Source: Agromyces subbeticus DSM 16689
Lineage (GTDB): Bacteria > Actinomycetota > Actinomycetes > Actinomycetales > Microbacteriaceae
DNA: 64,000 bases
Assembly (NCBI RefSeq): GCF_000421565.1
Contig: NZ_ATXG01000011.1
Location: 81,293-145,292 of the forward strand
Direction of reading: 5' to 3'
Shown here: positions 16,528-24,618 of the stretch, in pieces
How the letters are laid out: each line of letters begins with the position of its first letter
Numbering within the stretch: the stretch's first letter is position 1
The notes under the pieces: generated by a model
What the model was told of the DNA's origin: nothing
Databases searched by the model: none
The model's input: only the letters and a program-made list of their open reading frames with translations
Translations under genes and position numbers: made by a program

Positions 16528-18648
16528 ATGACGGGCTGGAACACGGACACGCTTGCGCAGTCGGCGGGAGCCGGCGCCATCACGATCGTCGAGGGCTCGT
16601 CGTTCTGCGTATCCCACGCGAACGGCGACATCGTTCCCGAACTGCCGCACGGGATGTTCTTCCGTGATACCCGGCTCGTGTCGCGCTCGACCCTGCTCAT
16701 CGACGGCGCACCCATCGAACCGCTGTCGGCGATGACCCCTGAACCCTTCCGGGCGCTCATCGTCGGGCGCGCCGGACACCTGCCCGACCGAGCCGACACG
16801 CCGCTCACCGTCGAGCGCGACCGCCGCGTCGACAGCGGGCTTCGCGAGAAGATCACGATCCACAACTACTCGCGCGAACCGATGTCCTGCCGAGTCGAGC
16901 TCGCGCTCGAGTCCGACTTCGCCGACATCTTCGAGGTGAAGGAGGAACGTGCCGGCGGCGCCGCCCACCCGCTCCTCGCCGGCTCAGACGGGCGGTTGCG
17001 CGCCGAGTCGGAGCACACCCCCGCTCGTCTCGGTCTCGTCGTCACTGCCGCCGGTGCATCAGTCGACGCCGCGCGCCTCGTCTTCGACGTCAGCCTGCCG
17101 CCGCACGGAAGCTGGACGCAACGCATCGTGATCACCCCGACGCTCGATGGCGACGAGGTCGTGCTCGACCCGATCGGGGCTCCCCTGCACGAGACGAGGC
17201 CTGCCCGCAGACTCACCCAGTGGCAGTCCTCCATCTGGGTGCCGACGATCGACGACGACGACGTCGAGCGCATCATCCTGCAGAGCCAGCGCGACCTCGG
17301 CTCGCTCCGCATCTTCAATCCCCGGCATCCCGAGCGTGCTGTCGTCGCCGCCGGTGTGCCGTGGTTCATGGCGCTCTTCGGCCGCGACTCACTGATCGCC
17401 TCGTATATGACCCTCGGCCTCGATCCGACGCTCGCCGTCGGCACATTGCAGACCCTCGCCGAGCTGCAGGGCACGACGTTCGACGCGGCATCCGAGGAGC
17501 AACCGGGCCGCATCCTGCACGAGGTTCGCCTGGGCGCGACCACGAACCTCGCCCTCGGCGGCGAGTCGGTGTACTACGGCACCGTCGACGCCACGCCACT
17601 GTTCGTGTTCCTGCTCGGCGAGCTCGCCGCATGGGGCGCCCTGCCCGACGACGCCGACGAACTCGTCGCGGCGGCCGATCGTGCGCTCGAGTGGATCGAA
17701 CGCGACGGCGATCGTGACGGCGACGGCTTCGTCGAATACGCACGGCTCAACGACTTCGGCCTGATCAACCAGGGCTGGAAGGACTCGTGGGACGGCATCA
17801 ACTTCGCCGACGGCGCCCTCGCCGAGGCGCCGATCGCGCTGTGCGAGGTGCAGGGATACGTGTATGCCGCCTACCGCGCGCGGGCGACGATCGCCGAGTC
17901 CCGCGGCGATGTCGAGGGCATCGCCCGGTGGAACGCGAAGGCCGCCGAGCTGAAGGTGCGTTTCAACGAGCGGTTCTGGATCCCCGAGCGCCAGTGCTTC
18001 GCCGTCGCACTCGACCGCGACAAGCGACAGGTCGACGCATGCGCCTCGAACATGGGCCACTGCCTGTGGAGTGGCATCGTCGACGACGACAAGGCTGCGG
18101 CCGTGGCCGAATTGCTGCTCTCAGAGACGATGTTCACTGGCTGGGGCGTGCGCACCCTCGCCTCCGACATGGGCGCTTACAACCCGGCGAGCTATCACAA
18201 CGGCTCGGTCTGGCCGCACGACAGCGCCATCGTCGCCGCCGGCCTCATGCGCTACGGCTTCGTCGAGCAGGCCCACCGCGTCATCGTCGGGCTGCTCGAC
18301 GCGGCGACCCACTTCGGCGGGCGCCTGCCCGAGCTGTTCTGCGGCTTCGATCGCGAGCAGTACGCGGAGCCCGTCGTGTACCCGGCGTCGTGCTCACCGC
18401 AGGCCTGGGCCGCTGCCGCGCCGTTCCTGCTGCTGCGCAGCATGCTGCGGCTCGATCCCTCTGTTCCCACGGGCGAGCTCTGGCTCGCTCCGGCGATCCC
18501 GCCCGAGTTCGGTGGCATCCACCTCGTGAACGTGCCGTTCGCGGGGGCGCGCGTCTCCCTCGACATCGGCGGCGACGACACCTCGGTGACGGGGCTGCCC
18601 GAGCACATCACCCTGCACACGGCTCCGCGCGGTGCCTCCCGCGCCTGA
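16528..18648 (+). CDS. Glycogen-debranching-type glycosidase (GDE_N_bis plus (alpha/alpha)6 domain)
   Basis: Protein of 706 residues. The N-terminal 230 residues match the GDE_N_bis beta-sandwich domain (ITIVEGSSFCVSHANGDIVP, FFRDTRLVSRSTLLIDG). The rest is an (alpha/alpha)6 barrel like amylo-alpha-1,6-glucosidases, with WFMALFGRDSLIASYMTLGL, GLINQGWKDSWDGINFADG and YNPASYHNGSVWPHDSAIVA. No signal peptide is present, so it acts in the cytoplasm. Some relatives remove alpha-glucosyl branches; others have uncertain substrates. GAAGGG lies 7 nt before the start. A GT4 glycosyltransferase gene begins 14 nt after the stop, so the two are surely co-transcribed and may make and trim the same glucan. 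Confidence 0.85.
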   Translation: MTGWNTDTLAQSAGAGAITIVEGSSFCVSHANGDIVPELPHGMFFRDTRLVSRSTLLIDGAPIEPLSAMTPEPFRALIVGRAGHLPDRADTPLTVERDRRVDSGLREKITIHNYSREPMSCRVELALESDFADIFEVKEERAGGAAHPLLAGSDGRLRAESEHTPARLGLVVTAAGASVDAARLVFDVSLPPHGSWTQRIVITPTLDGDEVVLDPIGAPLHETRPARRLTQWQSSIWVPTIDDDDVERIILQSQRDLGSLRIFNPRHPERAVVAAGVPWFMALFGRDSLIASYMTLGLDPTLAVGTLQTLAELQGTTFDAASEEQPGRILHEVRLGATTNLALGGESVYYGTVDATPLFVFLLGELAAWGALPDDADELVAAADRALEWIERDGDRDGDGFVEYARLNDFGLINQGWKDSWDGINFADGALAEAPIALCEVQGYVYAAYRARATIAESRGDVEGIARWNAKAAELKVRFNERFWIPERQCFAVALDRDKRQVDACASNMGHCLWSGIVDDDKAAAVAELLLSETMFTGWGVRTLASDMGAYNPASYHNGSVWPHDSAIVAAGLMRYGFVEQAHRVIVGLLDAATHFGGRLPELFCGFDREQYAEPVVYPASCSPQAWAAAAPFLLLRSMLRLDPSVPTGELWLAPAIPPEFGGIHLVNVPFAGARVSLDIGGDDTSVTGLPEHITLHTAPRGASRA

Positions 18649-18662
18649 ACAGGAGGTGCCCC

Positions 18663-19703
18663 ATGCGGATCGGCATCATCGCCCCGCCGTGGATTCCCGT
18701 GCCACCCCCGGCCTACGGCGGCATCGAATCGTTCATCGACACGCTCGCCCAGGCGATCGTGCGAGCCGGCCACCAGGCCGTGCTCGCGGCATCCGGCGAC
18801 AGCACGTCGCCCGTCGAGCGGCTGCCCGGCTTCCCGCCCTCGGGCTCCGACACGATGGGTCTCACGACGCACGAACTCCGGCACCTCATTCGGGCGTACG
18901 CGCAGCTCGACGACGTCGACGTGATCGTCGACAACACGCTAGCGGGCCCGATCCTGGCCCGCACGGCAGCCACCGCACCGGTCGTCACGATCGCACACGG
19001 CCCGTTCATCCCGCTCGTGCAGGAGCTCTACGGTGCCGCGTCGCCCGACATGACCTTCGTCGCGATCTCACACCACCACGCCTCGACGGCCGGGACGGTC
19101 CGCATCGCACGGGTCATCCATCACGGCATCTGCGTCGCCGACGTGCCGATCGGCCCGGGCGGGAACGACGCCTGCTTCGTCGGACGCATGAATCCGACGA
19201 AGGGCGTGGTCGAGGCGATCCTCGTCGCGGAGCGCGCCGGCATTCCGTTGCGCATCGCCGCGAAGATGCGGGAACCTGCCGAGCGGGCGTACTTCAACGA
19301 GGCGGTGCGCCCGATTCTCGGCCGCAACGCGGAGTACATCGGCGAGCTGTCGACCGCCGATGCCTGCGCGCTGATGGGTGCGTCGTGCGCGCTCGTCAAC
19401 CCGATCCAATGGGACGAGCCCTTCGGTCTCGTGATGATCGAATCGCTCGCCGCTGGAACCCCGGTCGTGGCGACGCCGCGCGGGTCGGTTCCCGAGCTCG
19501 TCGACGACGGCGTCACCGGCTTCGTGCGGGCCGGCATCGACGAACTCGCGGCCGCGCTCGGCGATGTCACTGCGCTCGACCGAGCCGATTGCCGGGCGAG
19601 GGCCGAAGCCGACTTCACCGATGCCCGGATGGCGCGGGACTACCTCGACCTCTTCGCCGACGTCATCTCGGCCGACCCGTTGGCGCGCCTGGAGACGGCA
19701 TGA
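18663..19703 (+). CDS. Glycosyltransferase family 4
   Basis: Retaining GT-B glycosyltransferase of 346 residues. The acceptor half starts MRIGIIAPPWIPVPPPAYGG with the glycine loop GGIE. The donor half has GNDACFVGRMNPTKG, and the E-x7-E motif lies in DEPFGLVMIESLAAGTPVV. AGGAGG lies 6 nt before the start, which settles it; the frame is open much further upstream inside the debranching gene but that part has no homology. The nearby debranching enzyme suggests a glucan or glucosyl product; this link is inference. Confidence 0.9.
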   Translation: MRIGIIAPPWIPVPPPAYGGIESFIDTLAQAIVRAGHQAVLAASGDSTSPVERLPGFPPSGSDTMGLTTHELRHLIRAYAQLDDVDVIVDNTLAGPILARTAATAPVVTIAHGPFIPLVQELYGAASPDMTFVAISHHHASTAGTVRIARVIHHGICVADVPIGPGGNDACFVGRMNPTKGVVEAILVAERAGIPLRIAAKMREPAERAYFNEAVRPILGRNAEYIGELSTADACALMGASCALVNPIQWDEPFGLVMIESLAAGTPVVATPRGSVPELVDDGVTGFVRAGIDELAAALGDVTALDRADCRARAEADFTDARMARDYLDLFADVISADPLARLETA

Positions 19704-19709
19704 CCCCGA

Positions 19710-20087
19710 TCAGTCGAAGAGTTCGGAGAGCCAGCTCTCCTTCTTCTTCTTGCGGTACCCCTGGTCGCCGTAGCCGCGGTTGTCGTAGCCACGGTTGTCG
19801 CCGCGGTTGTCGTAGCCACGGTCGTCGTAGGGCTGCTGGTACCCCTGCTGTCCGTACGCCGGGGCGGCGGGCTGCGCCGGCCGGGCGGGCTGCGCCGGGG
19901 CGGCGGGCGGCGTCGGTGCCGCCGGTGCCGCCGGTGCGGCGCCCGAGAACTCGCGAGAGCCGCGCTCGATGATCTTGTCGAGTTCACCGCGGTCGAGCCA
20001 CACGCCGCGACAGGTCGGGCAGTAGTCGATCTCGATGCCGCTCCGCTCGCTCATCACGAGCACGGTTCCATCACTGGGGCACTGCAT
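19710..20087 (-). CDS. TFIIB-type zinc-ribbon protein
   Basis: Protein of 125 residues. The zinc ribbon at the N-terminus reads MQCPSDGTVLV and YCPTCRGVWLDRGELDKIIE, the bacterial zf-TFIIB form in which the second ligand of the first knuckle is replaced in CPSDG. A Pro/Ala linker follows (residues about 50-75), then a Tyr/Gly/Asp/Arg low-complexity part with repeated RGYDN and DNRG units and a KKKKE-W-LSELFD end. The layout suggests a nucleic-acid- or protein-binding adaptor. GGAGGAG lies 5-8 nt before the start. It is convergent with the GT4 gene, 6 nt apart. Confidence 0.85.
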   Translation of the reverse strand: MQCPSDGTVLVMSERSGIEIDYCPTCRGVWLDRGELDKIIERGSREFSGAAPAAPAAPTPPAAPAQPARPAQPAAPAYGQQGYQQPYDDRGYDNRGDNRGYDNRGYGDQGYRKKKKESWLSELFD

Positions 20088-20315
20088 TGGGGGCTCCTCC
20101 TTCGGGGCCGACCGTGACCGATCGGGACTGATCGGGATGTTCGACGAGTCGAGCCTACGGAGCGAAGCTTTGAGGAAGCTCAGCGGCCCGAAACGCACAG
20201 AGCGGATGCCGCGGCGCTTGCCTCACGAAGAGGCGGCTGCCGCGACATCCGCTCGTTGATCAGGTTCGACGTGCTCGTTGAGCGCGCCCACCCCGATCGA
20301 AAGGGATGCGAGAAC

Positions 20316-20522
20316 TTACGAAATGACCGTGATGTTCTCAGCCTGCAGGCCCTTGGGGCCGCGGGCGGTCTCGAATTCGACCTTCTGGTTCTCCTCGAGC
20401 GAGCGGTAGCCGCCCGATGCGATCGCGCTGAAGTGCGCGAAGACGTCGGCCGAGCCGTCGTCAGGAGCGATGAAGCCGAAGCCCTTGTCGGCGTTGAACC
20501 ACTTGACGGTTCCGGTAGCCAT
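20316..20522 (-). CDS. Cold-shock protein (CspA family)
   Basis: RNA-binding protein of 68 residues with one OB-fold cold-shock domain: [18 protein letters not shown] contains RNP1 (KGFGFI), and VFAHFSAI is RNP2. These aromatic residues bind single-stranded RNA or DNA and melt RNA structure. AGAAGGA precedes the start. The leader contains a perfect 19-nt palindrome 47 nt upstream. A second copy, about 80 percent identical by eye, is at 22593. Confidence 0.97.
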   Translation of the reverse strand: MATGTVKWFNADKGFGFIAPDDGSADVFAHFSAIASGGYRSLEENQKVEFETARGPKGLQAENITVIS

Positions 20523-20972
20523 ATTCTTTTCCTTCTGTAAAGCCGAGCCGCCGAAACGGCTGCGACGTGCACGACCTCAGGTCGTGCGGGGTTCCGACGG
20601 CGACGTCCGCCGCCGGAAGTTGATGGTGCGAGTGAATCGCACGTGATGCGCCCGCGCTGCCCCGACTGAACGGTCGGTGGCGCGAGTAGCGACGATGATG
20701 GATCTGCGGGAGAGGTGTGATCGCTTCGGCTCGACGACACTCGACGAGCACGCGATGTCGCTTCTCGTGACGAGTGTGGAACGGGTGCGGGGCGTCTTCG
20801 CCTGCATCGCACCGAGAGCTTCGGCGTGAGAGATGTTTACTTCGTCCCGACTTGTCGTTGACTTCCCAGCCGTGTCACGCGGGGAGAAGACCCCCACTGC
20901 AGATATCACCACTCTAGCCCCATCGCATGTGCGCCCGCTGAGAAAACTTCGACGACTTCGGAACGAACGCCA
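20523..20972 (-). promoter_or_regulatory. Long upstream region of the first cold-shock gene
   Basis: Region of 450 nt between UdgX (stop 20973) and the cold-shock start, both on the minus strand. It contains the palindrome at 20569-20587, a small GCCG-TTT-CGGC hairpin nearer the gene, and no convincing open frame. A long regulated leader is usual for cold-shock genes. I could not place a promoter with confidence. Confidence 0.5.
20569..20587 (-). promoter_or_regulatory. Leader hairpin of cold-shock gene 1
   Basis: Perfect palindrome, minus strand GCACGACCTGAGGTCGTGC (two 9-nt arms and one central base), ending 47 nt before the ATG. The second cold-shock gene has a palindrome of the same size at the same distance but with different bases. 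Confidence 0.65.
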
Positions 20973-21629
20973 TCAGACCGCCGCGGATGCCGCTGTGCGG
21001 AGGTCGTCGACGAGTGCTGTGAACGCGGCTGCGCGGTCGTCGGCATCCTCGATGCGCAGGAGTGCAGAGGGGTGCGTGGTGACGAGGATCGGCGCCGGGA
21101 GCGCCGACGCAGACCCCGCGGCATCCGGCAGCAGCACCTTGCCCCGCAGCTGGCCGATGCGCACCGGGCGGCCGAGCACCGCTCGCGCCGCAGTGGCGCC
21201 GAGCGCCACGACGATCGACGGATCGACCGCCTCGAACTCGGCCTCGAGCCAGGGATGACAGGCGACGATATGGCCGACGGCGGGCTTCTCGTGGATGCGG
21301 CGCTTGCCGCGGCGCTCGAACCGGAAGTGCTTGACCGCGTTCGTCAGGTAGATGCCCTCGCGCGGGATGCCGGCGGCATCAACCGCATCGGCGAGCACTC
21401 GCCCGGCCGGGCCGACGAAGGGCTCGCCCTCGAGGTCTTCGCGGTCGCCGGGCTGCTCGCCGACGAGCATCATCGACGCGCTCGCCCGGCCGCGTGAGAA
21501 GACCACCTGCGTGGCATCTCGCCAGAGCTCGCAGCCCCGGCACTGCGGCGCGGCCAGCCGCAGTTCGTCGACTCCCGCGGCCGCCGGCACCCACTGTTCG
21601 GCGCCCGGGCGTGCTTCGAGCTCAGCCAT
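20973..21629 (-). CDS. udgX: UdgX-type uracil-DNA glycosylase
   Basis: DNA repair enzyme of 218 residues. Motif A reads MMLVGEQPGDREDLEGEPFV, typical of family-4-like glycosylases. The loop ERRGKRRIHEKP (about 105-116) is the UdgX hallmark: in the mycobacterial enzyme the histidine of KRRIH attacks the sugar and leaves the protein covalently bound to the DNA after uracil removal. His113 is the equivalent here. Cysteines 30, 33 (CRGC) and 124 (VACHPW) fit iron-sulfur cluster ligands. The last motif is VTTHPSALLR. The start lies 6 nt after TAGGCT, a leaderless promoter signature. Confidence 0.93.
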   Translation of the reverse strand: MAELEARPGAEQWVPAAAGVDELRLAAPQCRGCELWRDATQVVFSRGRASASMMLVGEQPGDREDLEGEPFVGPAGRVLADAVDAAGIPREGIYLTNAVKHFRFERRGKRRIHEKPAVGHIVACHPWLEAEFEAVDPSIVVALGATAARAVLGRPVRIGQLRGKVLLPDAAGSASALPAPILVTTHPSALLRIEDADDRAAAFTALVDDLRTAASAAV

Positions 21630-21641
21630 GCGTCGAGCCTA
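21630..21641 (-). promoter_or_regulatory. Leaderless-type promoter of udgX
   Basis: TAGGCT (minus strand, 21636-21641) followed by 6 nt and ATG; no ribosome site. Confidence 0.6.
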
Positions 21642-21689
21642 GGCACGCAGGCGCGCGCCGTCAGGGGGTTGCGGTGCAAGACTTGACCC

Positions 21690-22532
21690 ATGCGCATCGT
21701 CGTCACCGGAGGCTCGGGCAAGCTCGGCCGCACCGTCGTCCGCACGCTCCGCGACGAGGGCCACGAGGTCGTGAACCTCGATCGCTTCGGCGAGCGCGAG
21801 AGCGTCACTCGCGTCGACCTCACCGACTACGGCCAGGTGATCGACGCGATCGCCGGTGTCGACGACCGGCACTCGGGAACCGACGCGATCGTGCATCTCG
21901 CGGCGATCCCCGCACCCGGCATCGCGAGCGACGTCGAGACGTTCCACAACAACATCACGTCGACGTTCAACGTCTTCCAGGCGGCACGCCGGCTCGGCAT
22001 CACCCGCATCGTGTACGCCTCGAGCGAGACCGTGCTCGGCCTGCCGTTCGACGTACCGCCGCCGTACATCCCCGTCGACGAGGAGTACCCGGCGCGGCCC
22101 GAGAGCACCTATTCGCTCGTGAAGCACCTCGAAGAGCAGCTCGCGATCGAGCTCGTGCGCTGGAATCCCGAACTCTCGATCACGGCGCTGCGGTTCTCGA
22201 ACGTCATGGACCCCGACGACTACGCCGCGTTCCCGTCGTTCGACGGCGACGCGAGCCTGCGCAAGTGGAACCTGTGGGGCTACATCGACGGCCGCGACGG
22301 CGCCCAGGCCGTGAGTCGCGCGCTCGCGAACGCCGGGCCCGGCTTCGAGCGGTACATCATCGCCGCGGCCGACACCGTGATGTCGCGATCGAACGCGGAA
22401 CTCGTCGCCGAGATGTTCCCCGGCGTATCGATCCGCGGCGAGCTCGGCGTCAACGACACGCTGCTGTCGATCGAGAAGGCGCGACGCGAGCTCGGCTTCG
22501 CACCCGAGCACTCCTGGCGCGACGCGAGCTGA
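21690..22532 (+). CDS. NAD-dependent epimerase/dehydratase (extended SDR)
   Basis: Protein of 280 residues with the extended short-chain dehydrogenase fold. The nucleotide site is VVTGGSGKLGRTVVRTL (TGxxGxxG form). The catalytic triad parts are YASSETVLG (Ser) and YSLVKHLEEQ (Tyr and Lys of YxxxK). RFSNVMDPDDY and the C-terminal YIIAAADTVM segments resemble sugar-nucleotide or uronate-type dehydrogenases. Substrate unknown. It is divergent from udgX; AAGACT lies 6 nt before the ATG. It ends at a strong bidirectional terminator. Confidence 0.88.
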   Translation: MRIVVTGGSGKLGRTVVRTLRDEGHEVVNLDRFGERESVTRVDLTDYGQVIDAIAGVDDRHSGTDAIVHLAAIPAPGIASDVETFHNNITSTFNVFQAARRLGITRIVYASSETVLGLPFDVPPPYIPVDEEYPARPESTYSLVKHLEEQLAIELVRWNPELSITALRFSNVMDPDDYAAFPSFDGDASLRKWNLWGYIDGRDGAQAVSRALANAGPGFERYIIAAADTVMSRSNAELVAEMFPGVSIRGELGVNDTLLSIEKARRELGFAPEHSWRDAS

Positions 22533-22539
22533 AGACGAC

Positions 22540-22573
22540 GAACGCCCCCGCGGCCGAGGCTGCGGGGGCGTTC
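22540..22573. terminator. Bidirectional terminator between SDR and cold-shock genes
   Basis: Perfect 12-bp stem GAACGCCCCCGC (22540-22551) and GCGGGGGCGTTC (22562-22573) around a 10-nt loop, placed between two convergent stop codons. Confidence 0.85.
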
Positions 22574-22592
22574 GCGTCGTGAGTTCCGAGGC

Positions 22593-22796
22593 TTAGAGGC
22601 CGCGGATGTTCTCAGCCTGCAGACCCTTCGGGCCCTGCGCGACCTCGAACTCGACCTTCTGGCCCTCTTCGAGCGAACGGTAGCCGTTGCCCGAGATGGC
22701 GCTGAAGTGCGCGAAGACGTCGGCAGAGCCGTCGTCGGGAGCGATGAAGCCGAAGCCCTTTTCGGCGTTGAACCACTTGACGGTTCCGGTTGCCAT
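22593..22796 (-). CDS. Cold-shock protein (CspA family), second copy
   Basis: Protein of 67 residues with the same cold-shock fold as the copy at 20316: [18 protein letters not shown] (RNP1) and VFAHFSAI (RNP2), then [14 protein letters not shown]. The C-terminal half differs more than the RNA-binding half. AGAAGGA precedes the start, as in the first copy. A perfect 19-nt palindrome lies 45 nt upstream. The two copies enclose udgX and an SDR gene, so this is not a simple tandem duplication. Confidence 0.97.
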   Translation of the reverse strand: MATGTVKWFNAEKGFGFIAPDDGSADVFAHFSAISGNGYRSLEEGQKVEFEVAQGPKGLQAENIRGL

Positions 22797-23162
22797 ACTG
22801 CTGTCCTTCTGTCGTCTAGGGCTGCTGGTGCAAGCCCGATGCGATCGACGGTCGATCGCTGCCCCGCACGGCGGGTTGCCGACGGAGCGGGGGCGAGGGG
22901 CGGGTGTGCGCTCAGGCATCCGCCGTCTCGTATCGGGTCATGCCACGCGGATGGGTCCGCCTCCGGGCAATCAGATGGAGGCACGGGCGAGCGCCCGCCT
23001 GATGGAGGAATCAGTGAACACACCCTATCGGGTGACGTTCAGCTTCACACGGTACGCGACCGAATCGTGATCTAGGAAGAGTCGGGCGCGAAATTCGCCG
23101 TCGTGAGCGGACACTCGGAAGGATGCCAGCGCGCTTGCAGTCAAAGGGTGCAGAATCGTGGG
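22797..23162. promoter_or_regulatory. Leader of the second cold-shock gene and promoter of the VanZ gene
   Basis: Region of 366 nt. On the minus strand it holds the leader palindrome (22841-22859), a GGGCT...AGCCC hairpin nearer the gene and a TAGGGT hexamer (23022-23027), which could be the -10 of a leader of about 220 nt. On the plus strand CAGAAT (23151-23156) lies 6 nt before the VanZ ATG, a leaderless-type promoter. Confidence 0.45.
22841..22859 (-). promoter_or_regulatory. Leader hairpin of cold-shock gene 2
   Basis: Perfect palindrome GCGATCGACCGTCGATCGC (minus strand; two 9-nt arms, one central base) ending 45 nt before the ATG, matching the size and place of the hairpin of the first copy. 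Confidence 0.65.
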
Positions 23163-23729
23163 ATGAACCGCCGCCCCCTCGGTCTCGTCGCCGCTGCCTA
23201 CGCAGCCGTCGTGCTGTGGGCGACCATCGGTCCGGCGCCGTGGCGCACGGCGGGCAACCAGGTCGACGGCGGCATCCTGAACCCCGACGCGTGGACCGCT
23301 CCGGTCACGTGGACCACCGGGTACTTCTCGGAGATCGCGCTCAACGTCGTGATCTTCGTGCCGATCGGCGTGATCGCGGCACTGCTCCTGCCCCGACGGC
23401 GCTGGCCGCTCGCACTGCTCATCGGCTTCGGCTTCACGACGTTCATCGAGCTCGTGCAGTTGCCCGAGCTCGATCGCATCTCCGACCCCCGCGATCTCGT
23501 GATGAACACCTCGGGCGCGATGCTCGGCGTGCTGCTCGTGCTGCTCGCCCGCGGCGTGCGTCGCGCCGGCCTCGTCGCCGACGAGTTGCGCGAGGCCGGG
23601 TTCGCGCCGGCCGACGAGATCGACGCGCTCGACGCCCCACTCGAGCCCGCCCTCGTCGCGGAGCCCTCGGTCGTGACCGCCGACCCCGCGCCCGACCTCG
23701 TCACCGCTCGCTCCGAGCAGGCTGCGTAG
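23163..23729 (+). CDS. VanZ-family membrane protein
   Basis: Membrane protein of 188 residues with the VanZ-like pattern of helices: LGLVAAAYAAVVLWATIGPA at the N-terminus, then YFSEIALNVVIFVPIGVIAA, the FTTFIELVQL helix and DLVMNTSGAMLGVLLVLLAR. The NxxxFxPxG and E-x-x-Q motifs are those of the family. About 60 acidic and Ala/Pro-rich residues follow in the cytoplasm or outside. VanZ confers low-level teicoplanin resistance in enterococci, but most actinobacterial members have no known role. Confidence 0.85.
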   Translation: MNRRPLGLVAAAYAAVVLWATIGPAPWRTAGNQVDGGILNPDAWTAPVTWTTGYFSEIALNVVIFVPIGVIAALLLPRRRWPLALLIGFGFTTFIELVQLPELDRISDPRDLVMNTSGAMLGVLLVLLARGVRRAGLVADELREAGFAPADEIDALDAPLEPALVAEPSVVTADPAPDLVTARSEQAA

Positions 23730-23769
23730 CCCCAGGCGCACCCAGACCGCCGCGGCCATTGCACCCCAG

Positions 23770-23781
23770 TACAGTAGGCGG
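23770..23781 (+). promoter_or_regulatory. Leaderless-type promoter of the TauE gene
   Basis: TACAGT (23770-23775) followed by 6 nt and the GTG start at 23782. Confidence 0.55.
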
Positions 23782-24618
23782 GTGACCTCCGTCGAGCCGC
23801 CCGTTCCGAAGGCGCACGCACCCGTCTCCTGGCTGCGGCTCGCCCTCATCGGCGCGATCGGCGGCCTGCTCTCGGGCGCGTTCGGGGTCGGCGGCGGCAT
23901 CCTGATGGTGCCCCTGTTCGTGGCCTTCGCGGGCATGGATCAGCGGCGCGCCTCGGCCACCTCGCTCGCCGCGATCGTGCCCACCGCGATCGCCGGCTCG
24001 ATCACCTACTTCCTGAGCGGCGAGGTCGCCCTGATTCCCGCCTTGTTCGTCGCTGCGGGCGGCATCGTCGGATCGTGGCTCGGCGCGCTGCTGCTGCGGC
24101 GCCTGCCGCTCGGCTGGCTGCGCTGGCTCTTCATCGCGCTGCTCGTGGCGGTTGCCGTGCGCATGCTGCTCGTCGTGCCCGAGCGGGCTGCCGCGCAGGT
24201 CGAACTCGACGCCCTCACGATCGTCGGCATGGTGGGCCTCGGCCTCGTGATCGGCGTCGCCTCGGGTCTCTTCGGCATCGGCGGCGGGCTCGTCATGGTG
24301 CCGGCCTTCATCGTCTTCTTCGGCATGAGCGATCTCGTCGCCAAGGGCACCTCGCTCGCGGTCATGATCCCCACCGCCGTCAGCGGCACCATCACGAACG
24401 CCCGCGGCGGCGTCGTCGACCTGCGCGCCGGTCTCATCGCCGGCGTCGCGGCCACCGCGGCCTCGTTCGGCGGCGTCGCGCTCGCGCACCTGCTGTCGCC
24501 CGAGTGGTCGACGTGGCTCTTCGCGGCACTCGTCGTGATCGCCGCTGTGCAGCTCACGGTGCGCGCCGTACGGTTGCAGAAGAAGGAGCAGAAAGAGAGG
24601 GGCGAGCGTGTCGCTTGA
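23782..24618 (+). CDS. TauE/SafE-family anion exporter
   Basis: Membrane protein of 278 residues with about eight helices in two homologous halves. Each half has the glycine-rich family motif: GLLSGAFGVGGGILMVPLF near residue 30 and VASGLFGIGGGLVMVPAF near 160. Relatives export sulfite, sulfoacetate or other sulfur and organic anions; the substrate here is open. The GTG start follows a leaderless-type -10 by 6 nt. It overlaps the next gene by 11 nt, so the two are translated together. Confidence 0.9.
   Translation: MTSVEPPVPKAHAPVSWLRLALIGAIGGLLSGAFGVGGGILMVPLFVAFAGMDQRRASATSLAAIVPTAIAGSITYFLSGEVALIPALFVAAGGIVGSWLGALLLRRLPLGWLRWLFIALLVAVAVRMLLVVPERAAAQVELDALTIVGMVGLGLVIGVASGLFGIGGGLVMVPAFIVFFGMSDLVAKGTSLAVMIPTAVSGTITNARGGVVDLRAGLIAGVAATAASFGGVALAHLLSPEWSTWLFAALVVIAAVQLTVRAVRLQKKEQKERGERVA

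Noticed and set aside
17787..19703. A 638-residue form of the GT4 protein
   Set aside because: The extra 290 residues are an out-of-frame reading of the debranching gene; AGGAGG marks the start at 18663.
23163..23729. Glycopeptide resistance locus because of VanZ
   Set aside because: No vanHAX, vanRS or vanY genes nearby; VanZ-like proteins are widespread without such a role.
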